Assembly: GCF_024453815.1 (NCBI RefSeq)
Contig: NZ_CP072934.1
Coordinates: 868,001 to 932,000, forward strand
Origin: Corynebacterium pseudogenitalium
GTDB lineage: Bacteria; Actinomycetota; Actinomycetes; Mycobacteriales; Mycobacteriaceae
Reading direction: 5' to 3'
DNA: 64,000 bases
A program made the position numbers and the translations under genes. Under the pieces are notes generated by a model. The model was not told the DNA's origin. It saw only the letters and a program-made list of their open reading frames with translations, and ran no database searches. Shown piece by piece: positions 8,504 to 16,206 of this stretch (the stretch's first letter is position 1; every line of letters starts with the position of its first letter).

Positions 8504-8746
8504 CTAGTCGAGCAGGGCGCGGTACTGTTTGCGTGCCTTCATGGAGTGAATGATCGTTTCGGTGCCGTCATCCCAGATGAGTACGACGATCTCGAGTAGT
8601 CTCATTGAGCCGTCGAACCCGAGGCGCAGTTCCCTTTGAGGGTGTTCCTCATCGAGTGGGGTCTTAAAAACGCAGCCTGAAGTCGCGGCAGTAACGGAGT
8701 CGTCTGGCTAGAAGCCGTGTTTCGTGGCGCTTCGGCGTACGTCCAT
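8504..8746 (-). pseudogene. broken toxin gene of a toxin-antitoxin pair (internal TAG)
   Basis: 80 codons from ATG 8746 to TAG 8504. An in-frame TAG at 8710-8708 (codon 13) follows MDVRRSATKHGF. Past that stop the frame encodes ELRLGFD, LLEIVVLIWDDGTE, IIHSMKARKQYRALLD, the usual C-terminus of small toxins that pair with ribbon-helix-helix antitoxins in actinobacteria. It lies two bases after the frameshifted antitoxin gene, the normal antitoxin-then-toxin order. With both genes damaged the module is probably dead. Confidence 0.75.
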
Positions 8747-8748
8747 TT

Positions 8749-8993
8749 CTAAATAGCATTCTTTAGCGCTTCGCGGATTGCCTGAGAGCGTGACCATCCG
8801 TTTTCAGCCGCAAACTTGTCGAGGTCCGATATCTCGCCGGGGAAAGCCGAATGGAGATAACCTTCGCAGCATCTTCGTTTCGAGGTTTCCTTCCACGTCG
8901 ACGAAGTGTCTCTACGTCGTAGCCTTTCTCGGCTTCGGTTACCCACGCATCGATTTGCTCTTCGCTGACTAGCTTCCCGTTGATAGTTTTCAT
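8749..8993 (-). pseudogene. frameshifted ribbon-helix-helix antitoxin
   Basis: From ATG 8993 the frame reads MKTINGKLVSEEQIDAWV, then RKPRNEDAAKVISIRLS, and breaks at a four-C run (8839-8842, minus sense). One base added there restores SPGEISDLDKFAAENGW and SRSQAIREALKNAI ending in TAG at 8749. The rejoined product is an ~81-residue RHH (CopG-like) DNA-binding antitoxin. The paired toxin immediately downstream has a nonsense codon. The lesion is a one-base loss in a homopolymer, so a sequencing error or strain variation is possible. Confidence 0.75.
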
Positions 8994-9032
8994 GCACGTA
9001 ATCGTAATACGGTAAAAGGGCTTGGCGGCTAG

Positions 9033-9083
9033 GGGGAGGTTATATTCTTTCGACAATCCGTCGAGTTCAAATTTAACGTGTAG
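9033..9083 (+). repeat. repeat copy C (short form)
   Basis: After an in-frame TAG (9030-9032) the sequence reads GEVIFFRQSVEFKFNV and stops at TAG 9081-9083. It aligns with the other three copies as GxVxxxRxxVE(F/L)KFNV-stop. It lies 39 bases before higB, overlapping the region upstream of the decayed antitoxin on the other strand. Confidence 0.65.
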
Positions 9084-9122
9084 CGTTATTGACGCTTCGC
9101 GTTATGGGGGATAGGGTGAAGC

Positions 9123-9404
9123 ATGATCCAGTCGTTCGCTGACAAGGACACTGAACGTCTGTGGAATCGAGAGCGAGTTCGCTCGATCGATTCCCGCATT
9201 CACTCAGTAGCGCTGCGCAAGCTTCGCCAGCTTGGGTACGCGCAGACTCTTGATGAGTTACGGATTCCCCCGGGGAACCGGCTTGAGGCGTTGAAAGGTG
9301 ATCGGCGGGGTCAGTTCAGCATTCGAATCGACGACCAGTGGCGGATCTGTTTTCGGTGGTCCGCCGCGGGGCCAGAGGAGGTTGAGATCGTTGACTACCA
9401 CTGA
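9123..9404 (+). CDS. higB: HigB/RelE-type toxin
   Basis: 93 residues of the HigB/YoeB-RelE superfamily of ribosome-dependent mRNA interferases. The typical core is present: MIQSFADKDTERLW, LRIPPGNRLEALKGDRRGQFSIRIDDQWRICF, and the final VEIVDYH. All parts are intact. It overlaps the start of higA by 14 bases, giving the toxin-first order of HigBA modules. A 35-base copy of its 3' end occurs again at 12764-12798. Confidence 0.92.
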   Translation: MIQSFADKDTERLWNRERVRSIDSRIHSVALRKLRQLGYAQTLDELRIPPGNRLEALKGDRRGQFSIRIDDQWRICFRWSAAGPEEVEIVDYH

Positions 9405-9699
9405 CAAGCTCCCTCCGATTCACCCCGGTGAGATCCTCATGGAGGACTTTCTCAAGGAAATGGGGATCACCCAGCACAAGCTCGCAGTCTCCATCGGCGT
9501 TCCGCCCCGCCGGATCAACGAAATTGTTCACGGTAAGCGCGCTGTAACCGCGGACACTGCTCTTCGCTTGGCTAAGTTCTTCGGAATGAGCCCCCAGTTC
9601 TGGCTCGGGTTACAGACCCAGTACGACCTGGATGTGGCAGAAGACAAAATCCTCGCCGAGATCGAGAGGATTCTGCCGGTTCACGCTGTCTCGGCGTAG
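9391..9699 (+). CDS. higA: HigA/VapI-type antitoxin
   Basis: 102 residues from a TTG at 9391 inside the end of higB. The first family-typical residues (KLPPIHPGEILMEDFLKEMGIT) follow directly, and no ATG lies before the conserved part. The Xre-type helix-turn-helix spans about residues 24-80 (TQHKLAVSIGVPPRRINEIVHGKRAVTADTALRLAKFFG). The product neutralises HigB and probably represses the pair. Confidence 0.92.
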   Translation: MTTTDKLPPIHPGEILMEDFLKEMGITQHKLAVSIGVPPRRINEIVHGKRAVTADTALRLAKFFGMSPQFWLGLQTQYDLDVAEDKILAEIERILPVHAVSA

Positions 9700-9753
9700 C
9701 AGTTACCCGAACCAGGTCCGTCAGCGTGAGGATATGCACGCGGATGGTTCGAA

Positions 9754-10197
9754 CTAGGGAATTTGGGGCCGCCGACGCGTGGACTTGAGTTCCGAGCGCC
9801 GCTTTTTCGCTTCGAGACGGCGCCGCACCGAGCCGCGCGTCGGCTTCGTTTTCCGCCGCGGGGGAGGCGGTGGGGCGAGAGCCTCGCGCAACAAGATGGC
9901 CATGCGTTCCCGCGCCTCGGCACGGTTGCGGACCTGCGACCGCTGCGTCGATGCGCTCACGGTGAGTACCGTGCCGTCCAGGCGGTGTTCGAGGTTGTGG
10001 AGGGCGCGGCGACGCTGGGCGTCGGAAAGCGATGCGCATTCCGCGATGTCGATGGACAGCTGCACCTTACTGTCGGTGGTGTTGACGCCTTGGCCGCCCG
10101 GGCCCGATGCCTTCGCGAACCGCTCCGACAGGTCCGCCGCGGCGACGACGAGGCCACCGGGGATCCCCGGGCCAGGCGCGAGGGTCAGGTTCTGCAT
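9754..10197 (-). CDS. arfB: ArfB (YaeJ) peptidyl-tRNA hydrolase, ribosome rescue factor
   Basis: About 147 residues from ATG 10197 (an ATG three codons earlier is also possible). It has the catalytic GPGGQGVN motif, which releases peptides from ribosomes stalled without a stop codon. The C-terminal tail is basic (about residues 108-147, rich in Arg, Lys and Pro) and would enter the empty mRNA channel. Length and order match ArfB, not full release factors. It converges on higBA. Rescue of ribosomes on cleaved mRNA is functionally compatible with a neighbouring mRNA-cleaving toxin, though that link is speculative. Confidence 0.92.
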   Translation of the reverse strand: MQNLTLAPGPGIPGGLVVAAADLSERFAKASGPGGQGVNTTDSKVQLSIDIAECASLSDAQRRRALHNLEHRLDGTVLTVSASTQRSQVRNRAEARERMAILLREALAPPPPPRRKTKPTRGSVRRRLEAKKRRSELKSTRRRPQIP

Positions 10198-10266
10198 GCC
10201 GCCCACACTACCTTCTTGCGTCCTGCGTCAACCAACCCAGACCGCAGCCCAGTTCCAACGTAAGTC

Positions 10267-10480
10267 TCAGCGACCGATCTCCCGGTAAATCTCATCCATC
10301 GTGAACTTCCTACCGGAGTCGATCTCGACGGCTGAGCGAAGTTCCTGCAGATCCTGAAGATCTTCGATTCTTTCCGCGATGACGGCTCGGGCAAAACTCG
10401 GAAACAGTTACGCCCTCAGCGCGCGCAAGCTTCGTTACGAATGATGCTTCCTCGCTGCTCAAACGGATTCTCAGGAACAT
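10267..10480 (-). pseudogene. frameshifted DUF6290/RelB-like antitoxin, no toxin partner
   Basis: From ATG 10480 the frame reads MFLRIRLSSEEASFV then LARAEGVTVSEF. It shifts at a four-T run (10396-10393, minus sense) and continues in another frame as ARAVIAERIEDLQDLQEL then FTMDEIYREIGR with TGA at 10267. The rejoined protein (~70 residues) is a small RHH antitoxin of the type usually followed by RelE. Only ~70 bases separate it from arfB and no RelE reading is present there. Confidence 0.65.
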
Positions 10481-10509
10481 AACTGCTACCTATCTCGTGG
10501 AGAAAACCT

Positions 10510-10907
10510 CTATGCTTTCTTCTCGTCTCGACGGAAACGTAAACCGCGTCGCGTTGTGCGGGTTTCGGTCGCAGATTGATCTTCGTCGCCGGTCGACTCG
10601 AGCGCTTTTTGCTCCTCCCGCTCCCGTCGCGCTTCGATTTCTGCGGCCTTTGCAAGCAGCGGGTCGTCGTTCATGTCGCGAATTTTCTCGGTGGCTTTTG
10701 CGCTTGACCCACCGCCGATTGGCGGGCGCGGTTCGCGGCATCGATGGTGTCGCCCGCTAGCGACACCACAGATTGACGCCATCCTTGGACCTGGAGACGC
10801 TCTGCGTCCTCCACGCTCATCCACAAATGCTGCGCAAACGCACTAATAATGTCATGAATTTCGTTCGCGTACGCGGTGATATGGCGAGCACGAATCGGGT
10901 TCGTCAC
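10510..10907 (-). pseudogene. unidentified gene, frameshifted
   Basis: A GTG at 10907 overlaps the stop of the preceding degenerate lipoprotein gene (GTGA). It begins TNPIRARHITAYANEIHDI and continues helical to about DAANRARQSA. A one-base shift near 10710-10722 leads into SSAKATEKIRDMNDDPLL and a charged tail ending RGLRFRRDEKKA. No family was recognised. The tidy GTGA junction suggests the two were once a real operon. Confidence 0.4.
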
Positions 10908-11095
10908 TCCGCAGTACCCGCCGACGTCTCAGCCTCCCCGCCAGGCTCTGCAACCTCCGTAGACTCCACAACCGCGCCCGAATCCGGGTCCACCCACTGC
11001 GTGGAAGTGACCACCACGGTCTCGGCACGCCACCTCCGGCGCAACCCGTAACCACCCCGACAGAACTAGCTACAACAAGCGCGACCGCGCGACGA
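10904..11095 (-). pseudogene. degenerate small lipoprotein gene
   Basis: The minus strand reads a signal-peptide-like RRAVALVVASSVGVVTGCAGG with a lipobox (VTGC). After a frame change near 11020-11035 it reads ETVVVTSTQWVDPDSG and ends AEPGGEAETSAGTAE with TGA 10906-10904. No start codon is available in the signal-peptide frame before a TAG. It looks like a decayed lipoprotein of fewer than 70 residues. Nothing else was seen up to 11139. Confidence 0.4.
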
Positions 11096-11139
11096 AAACG
11101 TATGCTCCCATTCTAATCGGAGCGCGCAGGAATTCTCGG

Positions 11140-11634
11140 CTACTTCCCAAGCTCCTTGCGTCGCTCGGCGGCGAGTTTCAACCGCTCGGCACGATCGGAA
11201 CGTTCCTTCTCTAACAAGTCCTCGAGAATCTCGTCCTCCTCGTCGGAGATGTCGAAGACGGTGTACCAACCGACCGCGAGCATGCCCATCACCGGCCACA
11301 CCACCCAGGCGTAGTCCAGGTCGAACCCAAGCCGCAGCACAAAAAATACCGCCAAACCGCCGATGAGGGTGGTGTAGATCGCGGTGTCCAGCTTCCGCTT
11401 CGCCGAGAGTTTCTCATCTAGCTCTAGCTCGGACGGCGTCCGCTTCTCCAGTGAGGCCGGTTCGGTCGGGAGGTCGTCGAAAAGCATGGAAAGCTCCCCG
11501 CGCGTGCGCGCAACTGCGGCCTGACCTGTGCGTTCTTCGAACTCTCCCACGTCCAGGTAACCGTCTGCGAACAGTGTGCCCAGCCGGTCCAGCGCTTCCG
11601 AACGCTCGGCGTCGCCCACGCGGATTTCGTCCAT
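11140..11634 (-). CDS. DUF1707 domain membrane protein
   Basis: About 164 residues. The start is taken at MDEIRVG (ATG 11634), since DUF1707 proteins begin right before RVGDAER; an upstream ATG at 11646 is also possible. Residues 1-55 form the DUF1707 (SHOCT-like) domain, with DAERSEALDRLGTLFADGYLDVGEFEERT and a final LFDDLP. Two hydrophobic helices follow at about 88-110 and 112-130. An acidic-then-basic cytoplasmic tail ends KELGK. The domain is common in actinobacteria and has no established biochemical role. Confidence 0.85.
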   Translation of the reverse strand: MDEIRVGDAERSEALDRLGTLFADGYLDVGEFEERTGQAAVARTRGELSMLFDDLPTEPASLEKRTPSELELDEKLSAKRKLDTAIYTTLIGGLAVFFVLRLGFDLDYAWVVWPVMGMLAVGWYTVFDISDEEDEILEDLLEKERSDRAERLKLAAERRKELGK

Positions 11635-11685
11635 TAATGCTCCCAACTTGCACTTGCCCCTGCGGTAAGCTGTTCAATCGTAACC

Positions 11686-12459
11686 ATGGTAGATGGTATC
11701 AAATACACGATCGGCGAAGCCGCGGAGGCCCTCGACGTTTCCACCGAGGCGCTGTGTCACTGAGAGGCGCTCGGCCTCATCACACCCGCGCGCACGTGGG
11801 CCGATCACCGCGTTTACAGCGAGGCGGACCTAGAGCGCGGCGTGGCCATCGCCCTCTACCGTGGAGTCGACGTGCCGCTTGCGCAGATCGCGCAGCTTCT
11901 CGACGCCTCTGGAGCCGCCCGCACCCGCGCCCTCAAACACCACCAAGAAGCACTCGCTTCTCGACGGCGCACGCTCGACGCCCAACTCACATCGGTCCAG
12001 CACCTCATTGACAACGCAACGAAAGGATCGATCGACATGGACGCAATGAAGAAGTACCTCGGCGAAGATATGCCCGCCTACCAGGAGGAGGCTGAGCAGC
12101 GCTGGGGTGATACCCCGGAGTGGGCGCAGTCCCAGAAAAAGCTCGCTCAAATGGGCGAAGGTGACTTCAAACGCTTGCAGGAAGAACAGGAAGCGCTCGC
12201 CGCGGATCTGATCGCCGCACGCGATTCCGGCGTGGATCCCGGCTCTGAGGAAGCCGCAGCACTGGTGGAGCGCCACCGCGCAAGCATCGCCCAGTGGTAC
12301 GAGGCGTCCCCGGCTCGTCAGCTCATCCTCGCGCGCATGTACGTTGACGACGCATGCTTCCACGAAGCCTACGGCGGCGCGCAGGACTACCTGCTCGAGC
12401 TGGTCACCGCCCACGCGGCGGCCGAAGGCGTGGACGTGGGCAACCCGCAGTGGGGTTAG
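11686..12459 (+). pseudogene. MerR/TipA-type regulator interrupted by UGA
   Basis: ATG 11686 starts MVDGIKYTIGEAAEALDVSTEALCH. A TGA at 11761-11763 stands where MerR proteins have the conserved Trp of the (R/H)-(Y/H)-W-E motif. The frame then runs open to 12459 (EALGLITPARTWADHRVYSEADLERG). It continues through the MerR linker and a complete TipAS ligand-binding domain (about 12037-12459). An ATG at 12037 follows GAAAGGAT, so the C-terminal domain could be made on its own, as Streptomyces tipA makes TipAS from an internal start. No SECIS-like hairpin is obvious after the UGA. A TGG-to-TGA mutation is the simplest explanation. Confidence 0.75.
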
Positions 12460-12601
12460 AAACGGAGCAGTGATCCTTCCAACTCTTGCTGGAGCAAAGG
12501 TCACGGTTTGGTTAGGTCTAGTGTTGTCGCGCCTATGCGATGACCAGCGAGCACCACGTCTTTTTTGCGTATTTTTACGAAACCGCGCAGCAGACACCAC
12601 A

Positions 12602-12751
12602 CCGTGCCCTGTTGCTACCTGAGTTGCTAGAGGTTCCCGGAGCGGTAGCGTCATGGCCGCATCCTGCGGTACTTCTCTGGATATACCTACTGTCTTTCGC
12701 GGAATGGTTATTTACAAACGACACGTCGTCGAGCTCAAGTTCAACGTGTAA
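12602..12751 (+). repeat. repeat copy D (long form)
   Basis: About 150 bp matching copy A. It contains the same 32-codon frame from ATG 12653 (ASCGTSLDIPTVFRG...RHVVELKFNV) to TAA 12749-12751. In this copy the upstream frame carries a TGA where copy A has CGA. It occupies the middle of the 436-base gap 12460-12895. That gap also holds the higBA remnant at 12764-12798 and nothing else recognisable. Confidence 0.7.
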
Positions 12752-12763
12752 CGCGGGGTATTA

Positions 12764-12798
12764 AGGTGGAGATCGTTGATTACCATTGACAAGCTCCC
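12764..12798 (+). pseudogene. remnant of a second higB-higA junction
   Basis: 35 bases match 9379-9413 with three differences, encoding the HigB end EIVDYH-stop and the overlapping higA start region. It lies 12 bases after repeat copy D, while the intact higB begins 39 bases after repeat copy C. An ancestral repeat+higBA unit was apparently present twice and this copy has collapsed. Confidence 0.6.
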
Positions 12799-12895
12799 GC
12801 GTTGGTGAACTCGCGGAGACACACCTGGGCGGGCATGAGCCCGATGAGAAACGACACTGAGTGGCGCTTCCGGGAGATTCTGGAGGGATGATCGA

Positions 12896-13876
12896 TTGGC
12901 TGAGCATCATACGGCGATCGTCGTCGGTGGTGGCCAGTCCGGCCTAGCCACGTCGTACTACCTGCGACGCTACGAAGTGGACTTCTTGGTCCTAGACAAC
13001 CAGGAGGAACCTGGTGGAGCGTGGTTGCATACGTGGCCGTCATTGACGCTTTTCTCCGCCGCGGAATTCTCCAATCTGCCCGGCTGGCCCATGCCGCACT
13101 ACCCGGGGTACCCGCCTGCAAGTCATGTCATCGACTATCTGGAAAGCTACGAAAAACGGTACGACCTCCCGGTGAGGCGCCCAGTGCACGTTCGAAGCGC
13201 GTCCCACGAGGGAGGGACGTTCACCCTAGATTCGACCGCCGGTCAATTCACGGCGGAACACGTTGTCGCTGCCACAGGCACGTGGTCCGCGCCCTTCGTG
13301 CCCTACTATCCCGGCACTTTTCACGGACGCCAGTGGCATTCGTCGACCTACCCTGGTCCCGAACCATTCCGCGATGCGAAAGTTGCGGTGGTCGGTGGGG
13401 CGAACTCGGGTGCTCAGATCGCCGCGGACCTCATCGGGACGTCGGAGGTCACATGGTTCACACGTGAGCAACCGCGCTGGATGCCTGATGATGTCGATGG
13501 TCGCGATCTCTTTCTCCGCAGCCGCCGCCGGATTCTCGGTGGCGATGCCGACCCGAACCTCGGGGACATTGTCGCATTGCCTCATCTACGTGAGCTCCGC
13601 AACTCCGGTCAGCTCACCGCTACCCCCATCTTCGATAGCTTGAACGAGCTGGACCACGACCACCTGATCTGGTGCACTGGTTTTCGCCCAACCCTCGGTC
13701 CATTCCGCCACCTCATGCGCGGCCGCGAAGCCGCGGTGAAGAATCTGCATCTAGTCGGTTATGGCAACTGGACCGGCGACGGCTCGGCAACGCTGATGGG
13801 TGTGGGGCCTTTTGCCAAACACACTGCCCAGGTTGTTGCGGGCCGTGTCGATAAAGCTCGGCATCAAAAGTTTTGA
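12896..13876 (+). CDS. flavin-dependent monooxygenase, ArsO-like
   Basis: 326 residues starting at TTG 12896, eight bases after GGAGG. The FAD-binding Rossmann motif GGGQSGLATSYYL is near residue 12. The stretch PSLTLFSAAEFSNLPGWPMP is typical of ArsO/Baeyer-Villiger-type enzymes. An NAD(P)-binding motif VVGGANSGAQIAADL lies near 165, and a CTGFRPTL segment near 265. ArsO-type proteins are often found with arsenic genes. Here the neighbour is the Cd/Pb-type cmtRA operon, convergent from the right, so a metal(loid) stress role is plausible but unproven. Confidence 0.85.
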   Translation: MAEHHTAIVVGGGQSGLATSYYLRRYEVDFLVLDNQEEPGGAWLHTWPSLTLFSAAEFSNLPGWPMPHYPGYPPASHVIDYLESYEKRYDLPVRRPVHVRSASHEGGTFTLDSTAGQFTAEHVVAATGTWSAPFVPYYPGTFHGRQWHSSTYPGPEPFRDAKVAVVGGANSGAQIAADLIGTSEVTWFTREQPRWMPDDVDGRDLFLRSRRRILGGDADPNLGDIVALPHLRELRNSGQLTATPIFDSLNELDHDHLIWCTGFRPTLGPFRHLMRGREAAVKNLHLVGYGNWTGDGSATLMGVGPFAKHTAQVVAGRVDKARHQKF

Positions 13877-13954
13877 GATGACGCTTGGTCCCTGAGCAGA
13901 ACGATCCTTCTAAGATCCGCGTTGGGGAGCCAGCGCGCTGGACGAAAGTGTGGC

Positions 13955-15847
13955 TCAGCGCTTCGCTTGTGCAGCCCGCAGGCCGTTCAAGATCACGATG
14001 ACTTCGGCGACCTCGTGAACCAATACGACGGCGGCCAAGCCCAGCACGCCGCTGATCGCCAGCGGCATCAACACGATGATGATAGCCAGAGACAGCACGA
14101 TGTTCTGGTTGATGATCCTGCTGCCTCGGCGGGCGTGTTGCAGTGCCTGAGGGATCAGCCGGAGGTCGTGGCCGGTGAAGGCGACGTCAGCGGACTCGAT
14201 CGCGGCGTCAGAGCCGGTCGCTCCCATCGCTATACCCACCGTTGCGCCCGCCAGTGCCGGAGCATCGTTGATGCCGTCGCCGATCATGGCCGTCGGTGTC
14301 TTGGAGGAGAGTTCGGCGACGATGCTTGCCTTGTCCTCTGGGCGTAGCTCGGCGCGCACATCGTCGATCCCGGCGATCTCAGCTAGCGCCCGGGCGGTGC
14401 GAGTGTTGTCGCCGGTGAGCATGCTCACCTTCACGTCGTTAGCGTGCAGGGTCTGCACAGCTTCGGGAACCTCGGGACGCAGCTCGTCGCGGACCCCGAT
14501 CGCTCCGGCGAGGGTGTCATCGACGGTGACCAGGACGCAGGTCTGACCTTCGGACTCCATGCGCTCAACGTCTGCCTTCAGTGGCCCGGCGTCGATCCAC
14601 CGGGGGCTGCCCACCAGCACCCGTCGACCTTCGACGGTGCCGCCGATGCCATGACCGGCTTCCTCGCTGATGTCCGAGGCGGCGGGTGCTTCGGGCGCCG
14701 CTGCCGCGATCGCCGCGGCGAGGGGGTGCGTCGATTGCTGCTCAACTGCCGCTGCGAAGGAAAGCACCTGGGCCCGATCGAATCCGTCCGCCGGGACCAC
14801 CCCGGTAACCTCGGGCTGGTTGCGGGTAAGGGTTCCGGTCTTGTCCACCGCCAGGTGACGGATGCCGCCGAGCCGCTCGAACGCCGCGCCGGACTTGATG
14901 ACCACGCCGAACTGGCTGGCCGCGCCGATCGCGGCCACGACCGTCAGCGGCACGGAGATTGCCAACGCGCACGGCGACGCTGCGACCAGAACCACCAACG
15001 CACGGGTGATCCACGTCTCGGGGTCGCCCAGCAGCGAGCCAATCACGCCGACCAGCACCGCCAGGATCATCACCCCGGGCACTAGGGGTCGGGCAATCCG
15101 GTCGGCGATCCGGGCGCGGTCGCCCTTTTCCGCCTGTGCCTGCTCGACCAGGTCCACGAGTGTGGTCAGCGAGTTGTCAGTTCCAGCTGCGGTCGTCTCG
15201 ACCTCCAGCACACCGGCGGAGTTGATCGCTCCCGCGGGCACCTCGTCGCCCGGTGCGACCTCCTCCGGAATGGATTCTCCGGTGATCGCTGAGGTGTCAA
15301 GGCTGGAGCGTCCGGAACGAATGATGCCGTCCGTGGCGATCCGCTCCCCGGGGCGAACGAGCATCAGCTCGCCAACCACGAGGTCCTTCGCTGCGACTTC
15401 GACCGCCGTACCGTCGCGCTGCACCGTCGCGGTCTGTGGTACCAATTTCAACAGTGCTCGCAGTCCACTCTGGGCCCGGTCCATCGCCTTGTCCTCCAGC
15501 GCCTCGGCGATCGAGTACAGGAACGCTAGCGCCGCGGCCTCTCCGACGTAACCGAGGATTACCGCGCCGACCGCGCTGATTGTCATCAGCAAGCCAATGC
15601 CGAGCTTGCGCTTCGTGACAAGGTTCCGGGTAGCGCCGGGCGCGAACGTATACGCCCCCAACAGTAGGCCGACCCAGAACAGTACTGTCGCGGGTGCCTC
15701 TAGCCCGGACCAGCCCAGCGCCAGACCTATGCAGAGGGCTACGCCGGAGAAGATCGGCAGTAGCAACTCGGGGTCCTTCCACCATGGCCGATCGAGATCT
15801 TCGATTTCCGTGGTTGGTTCGTGTTCGCATCCACACGCTGAACTCAT
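13955..15847 (-). CDS. cmtA: heavy-metal P1B-type ATPase (Cd/Pb/Zn efflux)
   Basis: 630 residues from ATG 15847, which overlaps the cmtR stop (ATGA). It begins MSSACGCEHEP, a short Cys-containing tail without an HMA domain. The expected parts follow in order: TGES actuator loop, membrane metal motif SPC (VAASPCALAISVP), phosphorylation motif DKTGTLT, MLTGDN, and GDGINDAPALA. The C-terminus is HEVAEVIVILNGLRA. It exports divalent soft metals using ATP. Being translationally coupled to a CmtR-type sensor points to Cd2+/Pb2+. Confidence 0.9.
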   Translation of the reverse strand: MSSACGCEHEPTTEIEDLDRPWWKDPELLLPIFSGVALCIGLALGWSGLEAPATVLFWVGLLLGAYTFAPGATRNLVTKRKLGIGLLMTISAVGAVILGYVGEAAALAFLYSIAEALEDKAMDRAQSGLRALLKLVPQTATVQRDGTAVEVAAKDLVVGELMLVRPGERIATDGIIRSGRSSLDTSAITGESIPEEVAPGDEVPAGAINSAGVLEVETTAAGTDNSLTTLVDLVEQAQAEKGDRARIADRIARPLVPGVMILAVLVGVIGSLLGDPETWITRALVVLVAASPCALAISVPLTVVAAIGAASQFGVVIKSGAAFERLGGIRHLAVDKTGTLTRNQPEVTGVVPADGFDRAQVLSFAAAVEQQSTHPLAAAIAAAAPEAPAASDISEEAGHGIGGTVEGRRVLVGSPRWIDAGPLKADVERMESEGQTCVLVTVDDTLAGAIGVRDELRPEVPEAVQTLHANDVKVSMLTGDNTRTARALAEIAGIDDVRAELRPEDKASIVAELSSKTPTAMIGDGINDAPALAGATVGIAMGATGSDAAIESADVAFTGHDLRLIPQALQHARRGSRIINQNIVLSLAIIIVLMPLAISGVLGLAAVVLVHEVAEVIVILNGLRAAQAKR

Positions 15848-16203
15848 GCGTCCGTTCCTTTCTCGTCGCAGCCGGGCACCGAGCACTCAGGGTCGATGCA
15901 CGGGGCATTCTCGTCGACAGCCAACGTCGCGTTCACTAGCGCGTTGAGCGCTGTCGCGAGGTGCGGATCGGCGATTTCGTAGCGTGTCTTGCGACCCTCC
16001 GGCTCGGCGACGACGATGCCGCAGTCACGCAAGCAGGTCAGGTGGTTCGAGACGTTCGAGCGGGTCAAGTCCAGGTCGCGCGAAAGCACAGCCGGGTAGC
16101 TCGGGCCGTCGAGTAGGGTCATCAGGATTCTGGAGCGCGTCGGATCCGCCATGGCCCGGCCGAGCCGGTTCATGACATCGAGGCGCGAAGCAATAGTCAG
16201 CAT
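15844..16203 (-). CDS. cmtR: CmtR-type ArsR/SmtB family Cd/Pb-sensing repressor
   Basis: 119 residues with a winged helix (about 12-75; LTRSNVSNHLTCLRDCG is the recognition region). The cysteines that bind Cd/Pb in M. tuberculosis CmtR are all present at the same numbers: C57 and C61 in TCLRDC and C102 in the C-terminal tail. Two more, C107 and C112, follow. Metal binding should release the operator and induce cmtA, with which it overlaps. The ATG lies seven bases after a -10-like box, so the mRNA is probably leaderless. Confidence 0.92.
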   Translation of the reverse strand: MLTIASRLDVMNRLGRAMADPTRSRILMTLLDGPSYPAVLSRDLDLTRSNVSNHLTCLRDCGIVVAEPEGRKTRYEIADPHLATALNALVNATLAVDENAPCIDPECSVPGCDEKGTDA

Positions 16204-16206
16204 GTG

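Noticed and set aside
8396..8599. 67-codon plus-strand frame in the decayed toxin region
   Set aside because: It is antisense to the recognisable toxin pseudogene and VOC fragment and has no features of its own.
8839..8842. Programmed frameshift in the RHH antitoxin
   Set aside because: The run is only four C, no stimulator structure is clear, and the adjacent toxin is also broken, so decay fits better.
11761..11763. UGA in the MerR/TipA gene read as a second selenocysteine
   Set aside because: The position corresponds to a conserved Trp, not Cys; I see no SECIS-like hairpin at the proper distance. A point mutation TGG to TGA is simpler.
12540..12764. 74-codon plus-strand frame across repeat copy D
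   Set aside because: It is in a different frame from the one conserved among the four repeat copies, and the matching frame in copy A has a stop.
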